The position numbers were made by a program, and so were the translations under genes. From Methanosarcinales archaeon Methan_01 (GTDB taxonomy: Archaea > Halobacteriota > Methanosarcinia > Methanotrichales > Methanotrichaceae): 64,000 nucleotides of DNA. Below the pieces are notes generated by a model. It saw only the letters and a program-made list of their open reading frames with translations. It searched no databases and had not been told where the DNA came from. The stretch spans positions 1-64,000 of the forward strand of contig LUYE01000048.1 of NCBI GenBank assembly GCA_001602645.1, in the 5' to 3' direction. Shown here one piece after another: positions 54,923 to 63,121 of this stretch (the first letter of the stretch is position 1; every line of letters starts with the position of its first letter).

Positions 54923-55720
54923 TTACTTCCTCACCCAGACCGAGAGGACTGTGGAGTATCTGGTGGTGTTGTACGGAACCGTATCTCCGGTCTTGAATGC
55001 CCCGCTGCTGTGGTCGTAGGTTGCCGTCCACTCTCCATCGCCCGGAACGTCGTAGCGGCAGGTGAGAAGCCACAGGCCCGTCTGGTTGAAGGAGATAACG
55101 AAGGAGTCCGAGTCCCCAGTGAACCCACTCTGAACGTTTTTCTCCGTCATCTGCGGGTAGGCGGAGTAGGTGGCATTGACCTGCTGATCGTTGTACTTGA
55201 CCGAAAAGGTGACATTATCCTTGTTCATTATCTGATATAGGGGCTTGTCGGGGGTGATCTCGACGGGCAGCCCGGACTTGAAGCTGCTGGAGCCGTCGTC
55301 GCCGGCATTGATGACGGCCTCAGCGGCGCTGTACGTCAGCCTGTAGGTTGTGTTGCTGTACGAGGGGGCACGCTGTGCTACGAAGACGTAGTTGCCCGGC
55401 CAGAAGGTGGTCAGAGGGCTGATGCCAACGTCTCCAACCCGGCCGTACCCTGCAAACCACTTTCCAACCTCCTTGTCCAGCTTCGTATTGATCTTCTGGC
55501 CGTCGGGGGTCACCAGATAAGTTTGATCCATGACGGGAAGGGCAAATGATGCCGGATCGTGGCCATGGCCATAGAAGACATAAGCTTCCTGGCTCTCGCC
55601 GACTTCCGCCAGATCGTTCAGCTCCACCCAGATTCCGTGGCCGCTTGCGTTCATGGTTGCCGCTCCAATGAGGAGCAGGAGTAGGATTAATGCCGCTCTC
55701 GTGTTAATCACCGCATTCAT
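54923..55720 (-). CDS. DUF4198 / NikK-like exported protein
   Basis: 265 residues: a signal peptide (AALILLLLLIGAATMNASG), then a DUF4198-type beta-sandwich pair with His-rich HGIWVELNDLAEVGE and YVFYGHGHDP near the N-terminus. DUF4198 proteins such as NikK accompany nickel ECF transporters and are thought to deliver the metal outside the membrane. Methanogens need nickel for F430 and CODH. Paired here with the NikL-like gene but without a transporter. Function inferred from family and pairing. Confidence 0.65.
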   Translation of the reverse strand: MNAVINTRAALILLLLLIGAATMNASGHGIWVELNDLAEVGESQEAYVFYGHGHDPASFALPVMDQTYLVTPDGQKINTKLDKEVGKWFAGYGRVGDVGISPLTTFWPGNYVFVAQRAPSYSNTTYRLTYSAAEAVINAGDDGSSSFKSGLPVEITPDKPLYQIMNKDNVTFSVKYNDQQVNATYSAYPQMTEKNVQSGFTGDSDSFVISFNQTGLWLLTCRYDVPGDGEWTATYDHSSGAFKTGDTVPYNTTRYSTVLSVWVRK

Positions 55721-56035
55721 AGTGCTACTTTAAGTATATACATCTGTTGGTTAGTATTACATATACCGCGTATCCGCACCAACGCTCCAATTCATCGCAT
55801 TTCAATCAAGGCTTCTCGGCAAAGGGATATGCATCGGGCTATCCTTCCCCCATCCAGATATTGCGGGCATCTGAATCGGCTGGCCAGGGCTCTGCCCGCC
55901 CTTCGAGATAGTTCCATCGGACTTTGATCACTCCGGCCTATTTGCCAGCTCAGAATCGAAGAGTATCATTTGATAATCAGTGGATATAGGATGCTGACGA
56001 CATTTCTTAAAAAAGACACCGGGAATTCTATCCCG
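55721..56035. other. intergenic region, no gene seen
   Basis: 315 bp between the NikK-like gene and the 31-codon gene, both on the minus strand. It should contain the NikK-like promoter: GGTATATGTAAT is near 55759-55770 on the minus strand. No RNA gene, repeat or open frame with protein-like content was found. Confidence 0.45.
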
Positions 56036-56131
56036 TCACCTGGTGTAGTAGACCACAATCAGCATGATCATTAAGAACAGGCTGAAGACGACGATGCAGG
56101 GATACCGGCGGAGGGTCTCTCTTATGTCCAT
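56036..56131 (-). CDS. probable 31-residue single-span membrane protein
   Basis: A short frame, MDIRETLRRYP followed by one hydrophobic segment (CIVVFSLFLMIMLIVVYY) and TR. It is supported by expression signals: AAGGTG five bases before the ATG and, further upstream, a full BRE/TATA promoter (56162-56180) placed so that the message would start about 12 nt before the ATG. Basic residues precede the helix, predicting N-in topology. Function unknown. It ends 96 bp below the Cys-rich gene's stop side and has no similarity I can name. Confidence 0.5.
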   Translation of the reverse strand: MDIRETLRRYPCIVVFSLFLMIMLIVVYYTR

Positions 56132-56161
56132 GAAAACACCTTCTGTATATTTCGCCTTTTT

Positions 56162-56180
56162 CAGATTTATATCTTTTCGG
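56162..56180 (-). promoter_or_regulatory. strong BRE/TATA promoter for the 31-codon gene
   Basis: Read on the minus strand: CCGAAAAGATATAAATCTGA, a BRE (CGAAAAG) directly joined to the TATA box ATATAAAT. The predicted start, about 25 nt from the TATA centre, is near 56143, with the AAGGTG ribosome site and the ATG at 56131 following. The box overlaps the end of the upstream Cys-rich gene region and serves no other gene. Confidence 0.6.
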
Positions 56181-56186
56181 GGGTGC

Positions 56187-56822
56187 TCACCAGTACTCCT
56201 CCAGCCTGGAGGCGACATCTCCGATCCGCCGGTCGACCTCCCGGGATCCGATGGCCCCGACGGGGATGGCCTCCAGGATCGCCCCGACGTACTTCCTCTT
56301 CGCCTCCATCAGGCCGGCGACGTCGGCTTCGGCTATATCGGCGAGAAGGGCCTCCGCCGCCTCCCTCGATCGGTCGAGGGAGGCCTCCAGCTCCTTCATC
56401 AACATCTCGGGATCCACGACTTCGGAGGGACCCTCCCGGATCGAGTGGACCTCCCCCGCAAGGTCGATGACCGCCTCGATGAGCTGGCCGAAGGCCGAGG
56501 CGTCGGCGTCGCACCTGCCGCCGTGGGTCTCGGCGTAGCCGCAACCTTGGCAGCGGCACCCGCCCGCGTTCTGGACGCAGAAGGGGCAGGCCTCAGGCCT
56601 GAGAGGCAGCGAGTCGAGGAGAAACATCGCCGTCGCCATCGCGAATCGGGCAGCCTCCCGGGCGGTCCGGACCTTTGATAGCCCCGCCTCGAGCCGGTCC
56701 AACCTCATGAGGAAGAGGAGGCTTCGTGCCTCCACCGCTCCCCTCGCCTCCTCCAGGGACCGGGGTTCGATCTTCGCCACAGCCCCCGCCTTGTCCTCAG
56801 GGCTCGCCATAGCTGACCCCAT
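56187..56822 (-). CDS. Cys-rich, probably zinc-binding helical protein
   Basis: 211 residues, no family recognised. The centre (about 78-104) holds a cluster CPFCVQNAGGCRCQGCGYAE followed by THGGRC, seven Cys and one His that could bind one or two zinc ions. Flanking regions are helical and charged (LLFLMRLDRLEAGLSKVR; EMLMKELEASLDRSREAAEAL), possibly coiled coils. No signal peptide. Starts at 56822 or 56810 (both ATG) have weak purine sites. It is divergent from the AddB-like gene across ~120 bp. Confidence 0.6.
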   Translation of the reverse strand: MGSAMASPEDKAGAVAKIEPRSLEEARGAVEARSLLFLMRLDRLEAGLSKVRTAREAARFAMATAMFLLDSLPLRPEACPFCVQNAGGCRCQGCGYAETHGGRCDADASAFGQLIEAVIDLAGEVHSIREGPSEVVDPEMLMKELEASLDRSREAAEALLADIAEADVAGLMEAKRKYVGAILEAIPVGAIGSREVDRRIGDVASRLEEYW

Positions 56823-56941
56823 CGAACCTCTGGGTCATAAGCCCTTTCTCCCTCGATCCGGCCATCTCCACCCTCCGGGCGAAATCAGCAAACGGGATAT
56901 ATGACGGCTGCAGATCTCCCGGAGGAGGAAGGAGGAAAGAG

Positions 56942-59900
56942 TTGAGAATACAGATCCTGCGGGGCCCCGCCCTCTCGGGGAAGACGGAACGGCTGATGGC
57001 GGCGATGGCGGAGGCCCACCGGGAGGACCCCACCTCCTACACCTTCATCGCCCCAAGCCCGGAGGAGGCGGCTAGCTTCGCCGAGAGGTTCTCGCGGGCC
57101 GTCAAGGGTCCCGTCCCCGCCGGAAACTTCGTCACCCTCTCGAAGGTCGCCGAAGACCTCCATCGGCTCGCCCACCCCGGCGAGGTGCTCCTCAGCAGGG
57201 GCGTGGTGAACCTCCTCGCCGCCGACGCCTTCTCCGACCTCCCCGACGAGGAGCTGGGGGTCTTCGCGCCCCTCCGGGCCTCGCCAGCCTTCGCCCGCTC
57301 CGCCGCCGAGGCGGCCTGGGACCTCGCCATCAGGGGCGATGCCGAGATGGCCGACCTCCTCGCCTCCGAGGAGGCGCTCAATCTCGCGAGGGCGGTCCGG
57401 AGGTGTGTCGAACGGGTCCGGGGGCGGGGGGTCTTCGACCTGGCCGACGCCTGCCGCGGATTCGATCCGGAAGGCGCGAGGGGGTACCTCCGGGAGAGGT
57501 ACGGGACCCGCCTCTTCGCCGACGGCCTCGCCGACCTCCCCGGGGCGGAGATGGGGTTTCTATCCCGTCTTATGCCCTTATTCGAGGATGCGACGATCAC
57601 CCTCGACCCCGCCCTCTGGAGCCGAGGAGGGCTGGAGGAGTTCCTCGCCCTTCTGGCCGAACGGGGGTTCGAGGAGATCGAGTGCCACCCCCGGGACGAG
57701 CCGCTATCGAAGGCCCTCGACTCCTTCCTCCTGGACGGCCCACCTCTAACGGCCTCCGACCTCCGGGGCCTCGTCTCCGTCGCGAGCCATTCGGACCCGG
57801 AGGCTGAGACCCTCGCCATCTGCCGGGAGGCGAAGAGGCTGATCTCCGAAGGGCTCCGCCCCGAGGATATATCGATCGTCGTCGCCGAGCCCTCCACCCG
57901 GGGGCGCGAGTTCCTCCGGGCCCTATCGGCCGGAGGCGTCCCGGCGAGGCTCCTCGCCGGGGAGAACCTCCTGGAGACGAAGATAGTACAGCTGCTCCTC
58001 CTGCCCTTCAGGGCGGCGGCCGCGGGGTACCCGCCCGAGATGATCCTCGCCCTCCTCGACGGCTGCCTCCCCGCCTCGCCCCGGGACCTGGAGGCCGTCG
58101 CCTCCGCCGCCGGCCTCCTCCTCCTGCCGGCTGGCGACCTCTCGGCGAAGAGGCGAGGTTGGATGGAGGCCCTGGCGGAGCACCAGTCCGCCCTCCAGGA
58201 GAAGGGCCGCCTCCTCGCCGCCGACGAGACGGTTCTGGATGGCGAGGTGGCGGCGGCGGCCCGGCGGGCCGAGCTCTGCGCCACTATTATGATCCGATCC
58301 GAGGAGCTCTTCGACCGCCTAGCTCGGATGGAGGCGGCGATCGATGGGTCAGGCCTCGAGGGGATCGCCTCCGAACTCCGGCGGATGATCGAGCTTCTGG
58401 AGCCGGGGCTCGCCGACCTGGAGGAGGAGAGGCTCGCCCTCGATAGGTTTGAGGAGGCGCTGACGAGGACCGCCCTGGCGCTCTCGGCCCTCGGCCGGGG
58501 CGAGCTCCCCCTCGACCGGCTCCTCTCCATCCTGGCGAATGCCCTATCGGACCCGGCCTGGTCCGGCTCTGCCCAACCCGGGGCCGTCGAGATCCTCTCC
58601 CCAGCCCTCTCCTCGAGGAGGTACCGACGGGTGAAGTTCGTGGCGGGGTTCAACGATGGCCACTTCCCCAGCCGTTCGGCGAATCCCCTCTACCAGCTGA
58701 GCGACTTCTCCGCCGGCAAGGGGGAGAAGAACCTCCACCAGAGGAGCGACAAGGTGGAGCGGTCTCGGCTCCGGAAGGCCATCGCCGCCTCCTCCCGGGT
58801 CGTCGTCTCCTATCCGAGGGCGTCCCGGGAGGGAGCGCCCCTCGTCCCTTCCCTCTGGCTTTTCAGGATGGCGGGGCTCGGCCCCCTGGAGGGGGAGGCC
58901 GGACCGGGGCCGAAGGACCCCCCGGCGATCCTGAGCCGGAGGGATCTCCGGGTGGAGTACGCCCTAGCCCTCGCCCGGGGCGAGAGGCTGGAGGTCCCGA
59001 AAGAACTCCTCCAGGAGGTGGAGCCCCTCCGCCTCCGGGCTGAAATGGACCGGTTCCGCTGGAGGATCGACGACCCCGAGATATGTCGGGTCCTCTTCGG
59101 CAGAAGCTTCAGCTACTCCAAGCTCCGGGAGTATCGGAGCTGCCCCTTCCGGTTCTTTCTCATTCGGGGCCTGGGGATCGAGGAGCCGACCGCCGAGAGG
59201 TTCGAGCTCACCCCCCTGGAGAGGGGAACCGCCTACCACGCCATCCTCCGGGCCGTCGGCGGAGGCGATGCCGGGGTAGAGGAGGTCGTCCGTGAGGAGG
59301 CGGAGAGGACGGCAGCGAGGTTCCTCGCCGACCAGAAGGTCAGGACGGTGGAGGCGGTCCGCCGGAGGATCGTCGGGGCCGTCGCCTCCGAGGTCCTCGG
59401 CTATCTGAGATTCGAGGCGGAGGATCCCGTCAGGGCCTCCGTCGGCCGCCGCCGGATGACGGAGGTCCCCTTCAGCCTCCAGCTCCGGAGGATGGGAGAC
59501 CTCCTACCCCGCTCCTCCTCCGAGTACGGGGACCTGACCTTCCGGGGGAGGATCGACCGGATCGACCTGGACGCCCCAGGCAAAAAGAGGAGGATCGACG
59601 TCGTCCTCTCCGACTACAAATCCTCCGACTCCGGCGCCGAGTGGGAGCAGCTCCAGCTCTACTCCCTCGCCCTCCTCGCCCTCGGCCTCCCCGACGTCCC
59701 TGCGGAGCCGGGATCGATGAGGGCGATCTTCAGGATCGTCCGACGGCCGGGGATCTCCCGAATCCTGGAGGTCTCTGCCGACGAGGGGAGGATGGTCCGG
59801 CAGAGGTCGAAGCCAAACCCCACCTTCGACGAGGTGGATGGAGAGCTCCTGGAGGCTCTGGATGGGATCTTCAAGGGGAGCGGGGAGTTCCGACGGGGCG

Positions 59901-60001
59901 CCGACCAGGAGGGATCGAAGAAGGGGTGCTGGGGATGCCCCTTCGAGGCGGAGCCCTGCGCCATCGCCGCCTGGCTGGAGGAGGAGGAGGGGTCTCGGTG
60001 A
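56942..60001 (+). CDS. AddB-like nuclease subunit of a helicase-nuclease
   Basis: 1019 residues, start TTG with GGAGGAAGGAGG upstream. N-terminal ATP-binding-like GPALSGKTERL (about 8-18), a large helicase-like middle lacking full UvrD motifs, then a C-terminal PD-(D/E)xK nuclease (FRGRIDRIDL at about 866, VVLSDYKSS at about 890). Cysteines in YRSCPFRFF (about 733) and GCWGCPFEAEPC (about 995-1006) match the iron-sulfur staple of AddB. Its stop overlaps the AddA-like start. Together they should form an AddAB/RexAB-type enzyme that resects double-strand ends. This system is mainly bacterial, so its presence in an archaeon points to old transfer. Confidence 0.85.
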   Translation: MRIQILRGPALSGKTERLMAAMAEAHREDPTSYTFIAPSPEEAASFAERFSRAVKGPVPAGNFVTLSKVAEDLHRLAHPGEVLLSRGVVNLLAADAFSDLPDEELGVFAPLRASPAFARSAAEAAWDLAIRGDAEMADLLASEEALNLARAVRRCVERVRGRGVFDLADACRGFDPEGARGYLRERYGTRLFADGLADLPGAEMGFLSRLMPLFEDATITLDPALWSRGGLEEFLALLAERGFEEIECHPRDEPLSKALDSFLLDGPPLTASDLRGLVSVASHSDPEAETLAICREAKRLISEGLRPEDISIVVAEPSTRGREFLRALSAGGVPARLLAGENLLETKIVQLLLLPFRAAAAGYPPEMILALLDGCLPASPRDLEAVASAAGLLLLPAGDLSAKRRGWMEALAEHQSALQEKGRLLAADETVLDGEVAAAARRAELCATIMIRSEELFDRLARMEAAIDGSGLEGIASELRRMIELLEPGLADLEEERLALDRFEEALTRTALALSALGRGELPLDRLLSILANALSDPAWSGSAQPGAVEILSPALSSRRYRRVKFVAGFNDGHFPSRSANPLYQLSDFSAGKGEKNLHQRSDKVERSRLRKAIAASSRVVVSYPRASREGAPLVPSLWLFRMAGLGPLEGEAGPGPKDPPAILSRRDLRVEYALALARGERLEVPKELLQEVEPLRLRAEMDRFRWRIDDPEICRVLFGRSFSYSKLREYRSCPFRFFLIRGLGIEEPTAERFELTPLERGTAYHAILRAVGGGDAGVEEVVREEAERTAARFLADQKVRTVEAVRRRIVGAVASEVLGYLRFEAEDPVRASVGRRRMTEVPFSLQLRRMGDLLPRSSSEYGDLTFRGRIDRIDLDAPGKKRRIDVVLSDYKSSDSGAEWEQLQLYSLALLALGLPDVPAEPGSMRAIFRIVRRPGISRILEVSADEGRMVRQRSKPNPTFDEVDGELLEALDGIFKGSGEFRRGADQEGSKKGCWGCPFEAEPCAIAAWLEEEEGSR

Positions 60002-63000
60002 AGGGGGACCTATTCATATCGGCGAGCGCCGGGACGGGGAAGACCTACACCATCTCCAAGAGGTACGTCGAGATCTTCGAGGAGGCCCTCCAGGCAGGGG
60101 AGGCGATCTCCGTCGGAGAGGTGGCGGCGATAACCTTCACCAGGAAGGCAGCGGCGGAGATGAAGAGGAGGATCGTCGAGATGATCGCCGACAAGGCCGA
60201 AGCCGACGAACGGTGGACGGGCCTTCTTTCCTCCATCCCCTTCGCCTGGATCGGGACGATCGACTCCTTCGCCGGCCGGATCCTGGCGGAGAACGGGGCC
60301 CTCGCCGGGGTTGATCCCGGCCTCCGGGTCGAGGCCCCCTCCGGCTCTTCGATCCTCGTCCGGAGGGCGGCCCTCCGGGCGGTCTGGGAGAACGAGGCCC
60401 TTGCGGAGCCGATCCTGAGGGCCGTGGGCGTCGACGACCTCGTCAAGGCCCTATGTCTCGGGGCGGAGGGGAGGGCGAAGGTCATCGCCGCAAGGCCGGC
60501 GGAGGCCGTCGAGGGAGACCTCCCCCTCCACCAGGATGCGAGCCTCGCAGCGGAGATCGCCGAGGCGAACCGCGCCTTCCTCGAGCTCTTCCGCCGCTTC
60601 GACGCAGTCCGCCGCCGGGAGATGGAGAGGCTCGGCCGGACGGACTTTCTCGGGGTCCTCCTCTCCCTCCGGGATCTCCTCCTGGAGAGACCCGCCCTGA
60701 GGGCCCGGCTCAGAAGCCAGTTCCGATACATCATCGTCGACGAGTTCCAGGACACCGACCACCTTCAGAAGGAGATCGTCGACCTCCTCCGAGGAGAAAA
60801 GACGCGGATCGTCTACGTCGGCGACGGGAAGCAGTCGATATACAGGTTCCGGGGGGCAGAGGTGGAGGTCTTCGCCAAGGCGAGGCGGGAGGTGGAGGCG
60901 AGGTCCGGGACCGTCCGGGAGCTTGCGACGAACTACCGGTCCCATCCGGGGGTCCTCGACTTCTGTAACCGCTTCTTCGCTGGGATCTTCGATGGAGCCG
61001 ACGGCTCCAGCGTCCGGGGATACTGGCCGGTGGCGCCCCTGCCGGTGGTGGGGGAGACCGGCGACCTCCCTCGGGCGAAGATCCTCTTCCACCCCGAGGA
61101 CGAGGGGAAGGCCGCCGCCCTCTTCATAAGGAAGATGGTGGGAAGGGAGTTCGACTTTCTGATGAGGGAGGCGGACGGCTCCGGCGGCGTGAACCTCATC
61201 CCGGAGAGGCGAAAGGTCAGATACAAAGACTTCGCCATCCTCCTGAGAAAGCTCCGGGGCGGGACGGGGGACCGGTATGCAAGTGCCCTGAGGGAGATGG
61301 GGATCCCCTGCTACGTCGTCGGTGAGGCGGGGTTCTTCGACCTCCCCGAGATCAAAGGCATCTTATCCATCCTCAAAGTCCTGGCAGATCCGGCCGACGA
61401 CCTCTCCCTGACGACGGCCCTCCTCTCCCCAGCCGTCGGCCTCGACCTCCAGGACCTGGCCCGGCTTAAGGCGAGGGCGAAGGCCATCGCCGAGGAGGGC
61501 GACCCCCGCCCCGGCGGGAGCCGGAGAGCCCCACTCTTCGACTCCCTCGGCGGGATCGAGGAGGGGGACCTCTCCCCCGAGAAGGCGAGGCGGGTCGGGC
61601 GGCTGAGGGAGGTCCTGGACCATTTCGCAGATCGTAAAGACCTCCTGACCCCCTCCGCCATCCTGGAGGAGGCGGCAGAGCTCCTCGATTACGAGGCCCA
61701 CCTCGCCCTCGCCGACCCCCTGAGGAGGAGGACCGCAAACCTCCGGAAGCTGATGGAGGCCTCGAAGGCCCTGGACGAGGCGGGGCTCTCCTTGAGGGAG
61801 GTGATCGGAAGGCTCGAAGGCCCCGGGTTCGAGGACGTGGAGCCAGCCTCCGTCGAGAGCGAGGAGACGGACGCGGTGAAGGTGATGACCGTCCACAAGG
61901 CGAAGGGGCTCGAGTTTCCGATCGTCATCGTCGCTGAGACCTCCTGGAGCGATCGGGCGACACCGCCCCCCTTCCTCCTGAGGAGGGGCGAAGGAGGGGG
62001 GAGAGAGCTCGTCATCTCCCTCCTCCCGGAAGAGAAGTCCGGGGAGGGGACATTTCTCTCCGAGATGGCGGAGGAGGAGAGGAGGCGGGAGGCCGAAGAG
62101 GAGGAGAGGACCCTCTACGTCGCCGCCACCAGGGCGAGGGACCTCTTGGCCATCACCCTATCCGCCCCCAAGAGGCGGGGGCCGAGGCCCTGGCGGGACC
62201 TCCTCGCTCCCATCATCGCCGGCGAGGATGAAAGCCCGGAGGCCGCCCCCGACTTCTTGGGGGTCCTCGAGGTCGTCAGGGCGGCGGATCTGGAGCCTGG
62301 GGAGGACGGCCCCGCCCTCCGGGGCGATGGGTCGGCCATCGTCCCAGACCTCACCCTCATCGATCCGATCGAGGTCGAGGACGGGAGCCTCCGGATCTCT
62401 CCGACCCGCCTCGTCGATCCGGAGGAGCACCAGCCATTCCTGCCGGGGCTGGCCTCTGCTCGCAAGCCTGAGGCGGCAGAGCTGGAGCTGGAGCCCGAGG
62501 CGGCGGCCCTCGCTGATGAGGAGGAGCCCCTGGAGCCGAAGGACCTGGGGAGGCTCGCCCACCAGATTCTGGAGGGGCTCGGCGTCGGCGGCCAGACCCT
62601 CGACGACCTCGGCTCGGCAGAGCGGCCCCGCCGCCCCCCTCACCTCCAGGCCGGGATCTTCGGCGACGACGAGCTCCGGGAGGTCTGGACCGTCCTCGAC
62701 CGGCTGAAGGGCCACCGCCTCGTGAGGGAGATCGAGGCCGCCGGAAAGACGAGGACGGAGTACGAGATTCTCCGCCCCTTCGGGCGGCACACCCTCGTCG
62801 GGAGGGTCGATAAGCTGGTGAAGACGAGAGAGGGGTGGCATATCGTCGACTTCAAGTTCGCCGACTCCTCTGCCCACGCTCCCGCCTACGAGTTTCAGAT
62901 GAGGTTCTACCTCTACCTCGCCCGGGAGATATTCCGGCCGATGGTGGGGGCGCGGCTCTTCTACCTCAAGGACGGGGGCGTCCGGGATCTCCGGCTCGAA

Positions 63001-63093
63001 GACGGGGAGGTGGAGGGGTTTGAGGAGGAGCTCCGGAGGAGGATCGAGAGGCTTGGGGACGCCTCTGGCACAGAACTTAATTATCCGGACTGA
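59998..63093 (+). CDS. AddA-like UvrD helicase/nuclease
   Basis: 1031 residues. The frame is open from 59641, but GTG at 59998 overlaps the AddB-like stop (GTGA) and starts the real protein. Helicase motifs: Walker A SASAGTGKTYT (about 8-18), DEFQDTD (about 247-253), VGDGKQSIYRFRGAE, VMTVHKAKGLEFPIVIVAE, YVAATRARDLLAIT (about 704). C-terminal PD-(D/E)xK nuclease: LVGRVDKLV and WHIVDFKFAD (about 940-965). It is the motor partner of the preceding gene. No Chi-like motif can be derived from the window. Confidence 0.88.
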   Translation: MKGDLFISASAGTGKTYTISKRYVEIFEEALQAGEAISVGEVAAITFTRKAAAEMKRRIVEMIADKAEADERWTGLLSSIPFAWIGTIDSFAGRILAENGALAGVDPGLRVEAPSGSSILVRRAALRAVWENEALAEPILRAVGVDDLVKALCLGAEGRAKVIAARPAEAVEGDLPLHQDASLAAEIAEANRAFLELFRRFDAVRRREMERLGRTDFLGVLLSLRDLLLERPALRARLRSQFRYIIVDEFQDTDHLQKEIVDLLRGEKTRIVYVGDGKQSIYRFRGAEVEVFAKARREVEARSGTVRELATNYRSHPGVLDFCNRFFAGIFDGADGSSVRGYWPVAPLPVVGETGDLPRAKILFHPEDEGKAAALFIRKMVGREFDFLMREADGSGGVNLIPERRKVRYKDFAILLRKLRGGTGDRYASALREMGIPCYVVGEAGFFDLPEIKGILSILKVLADPADDLSLTTALLSPAVGLDLQDLARLKARAKAIAEEGDPRPGGSRRAPLFDSLGGIEEGDLSPEKARRVGRLREVLDHFADRKDLLTPSAILEEAAELLDYEAHLALADPLRRRTANLRKLMEASKALDEAGLSLREVIGRLEGPGFEDVEPASVESEETDAVKVMTVHKAKGLEFPIVIVAETSWSDRATPPPFLLRRGEGGGRELVISLLPEEKSGEGTFLSEMAEEERRREAEEEERTLYVAATRARDLLAITLSAPKRRGPRPWRDLLAPIIAGEDESPEAAPDFLGVLEVVRAADLEPGEDGPALRGDGSAIVPDLTLIDPIEVEDGSLRISPTRLVDPEEHQPFLPGLASARKPEAAELELEPEAAALADEEEPLEPKDLGRLAHQILEGLGVGGQTLDDLGSAERPRRPPHLQAGIFGDDELREVWTVLDRLKGHRLVREIEAAGKTRTEYEILRPFGRHTLVGRVDKLVKTREGWHIVDFKFADSSAHAPAYEFQMRFYLYLAREIFRPMVGARLFYLKDGGVRDLRLEDGEVEGFEEELRRRIERLGDASGTELNYPD

Positions 63094-63121
63094 TATAGGG
63101 AAGGCGACGAGGTCGGCAGAG

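Noticed and set aside
57037..58653. 538-residue minus-strand frame antisense to the AddB-like gene
   Set aside because: Ser/Arg-rich artefact of GC-biased codons. The plus strand encodes the AddB-like protein continuously.
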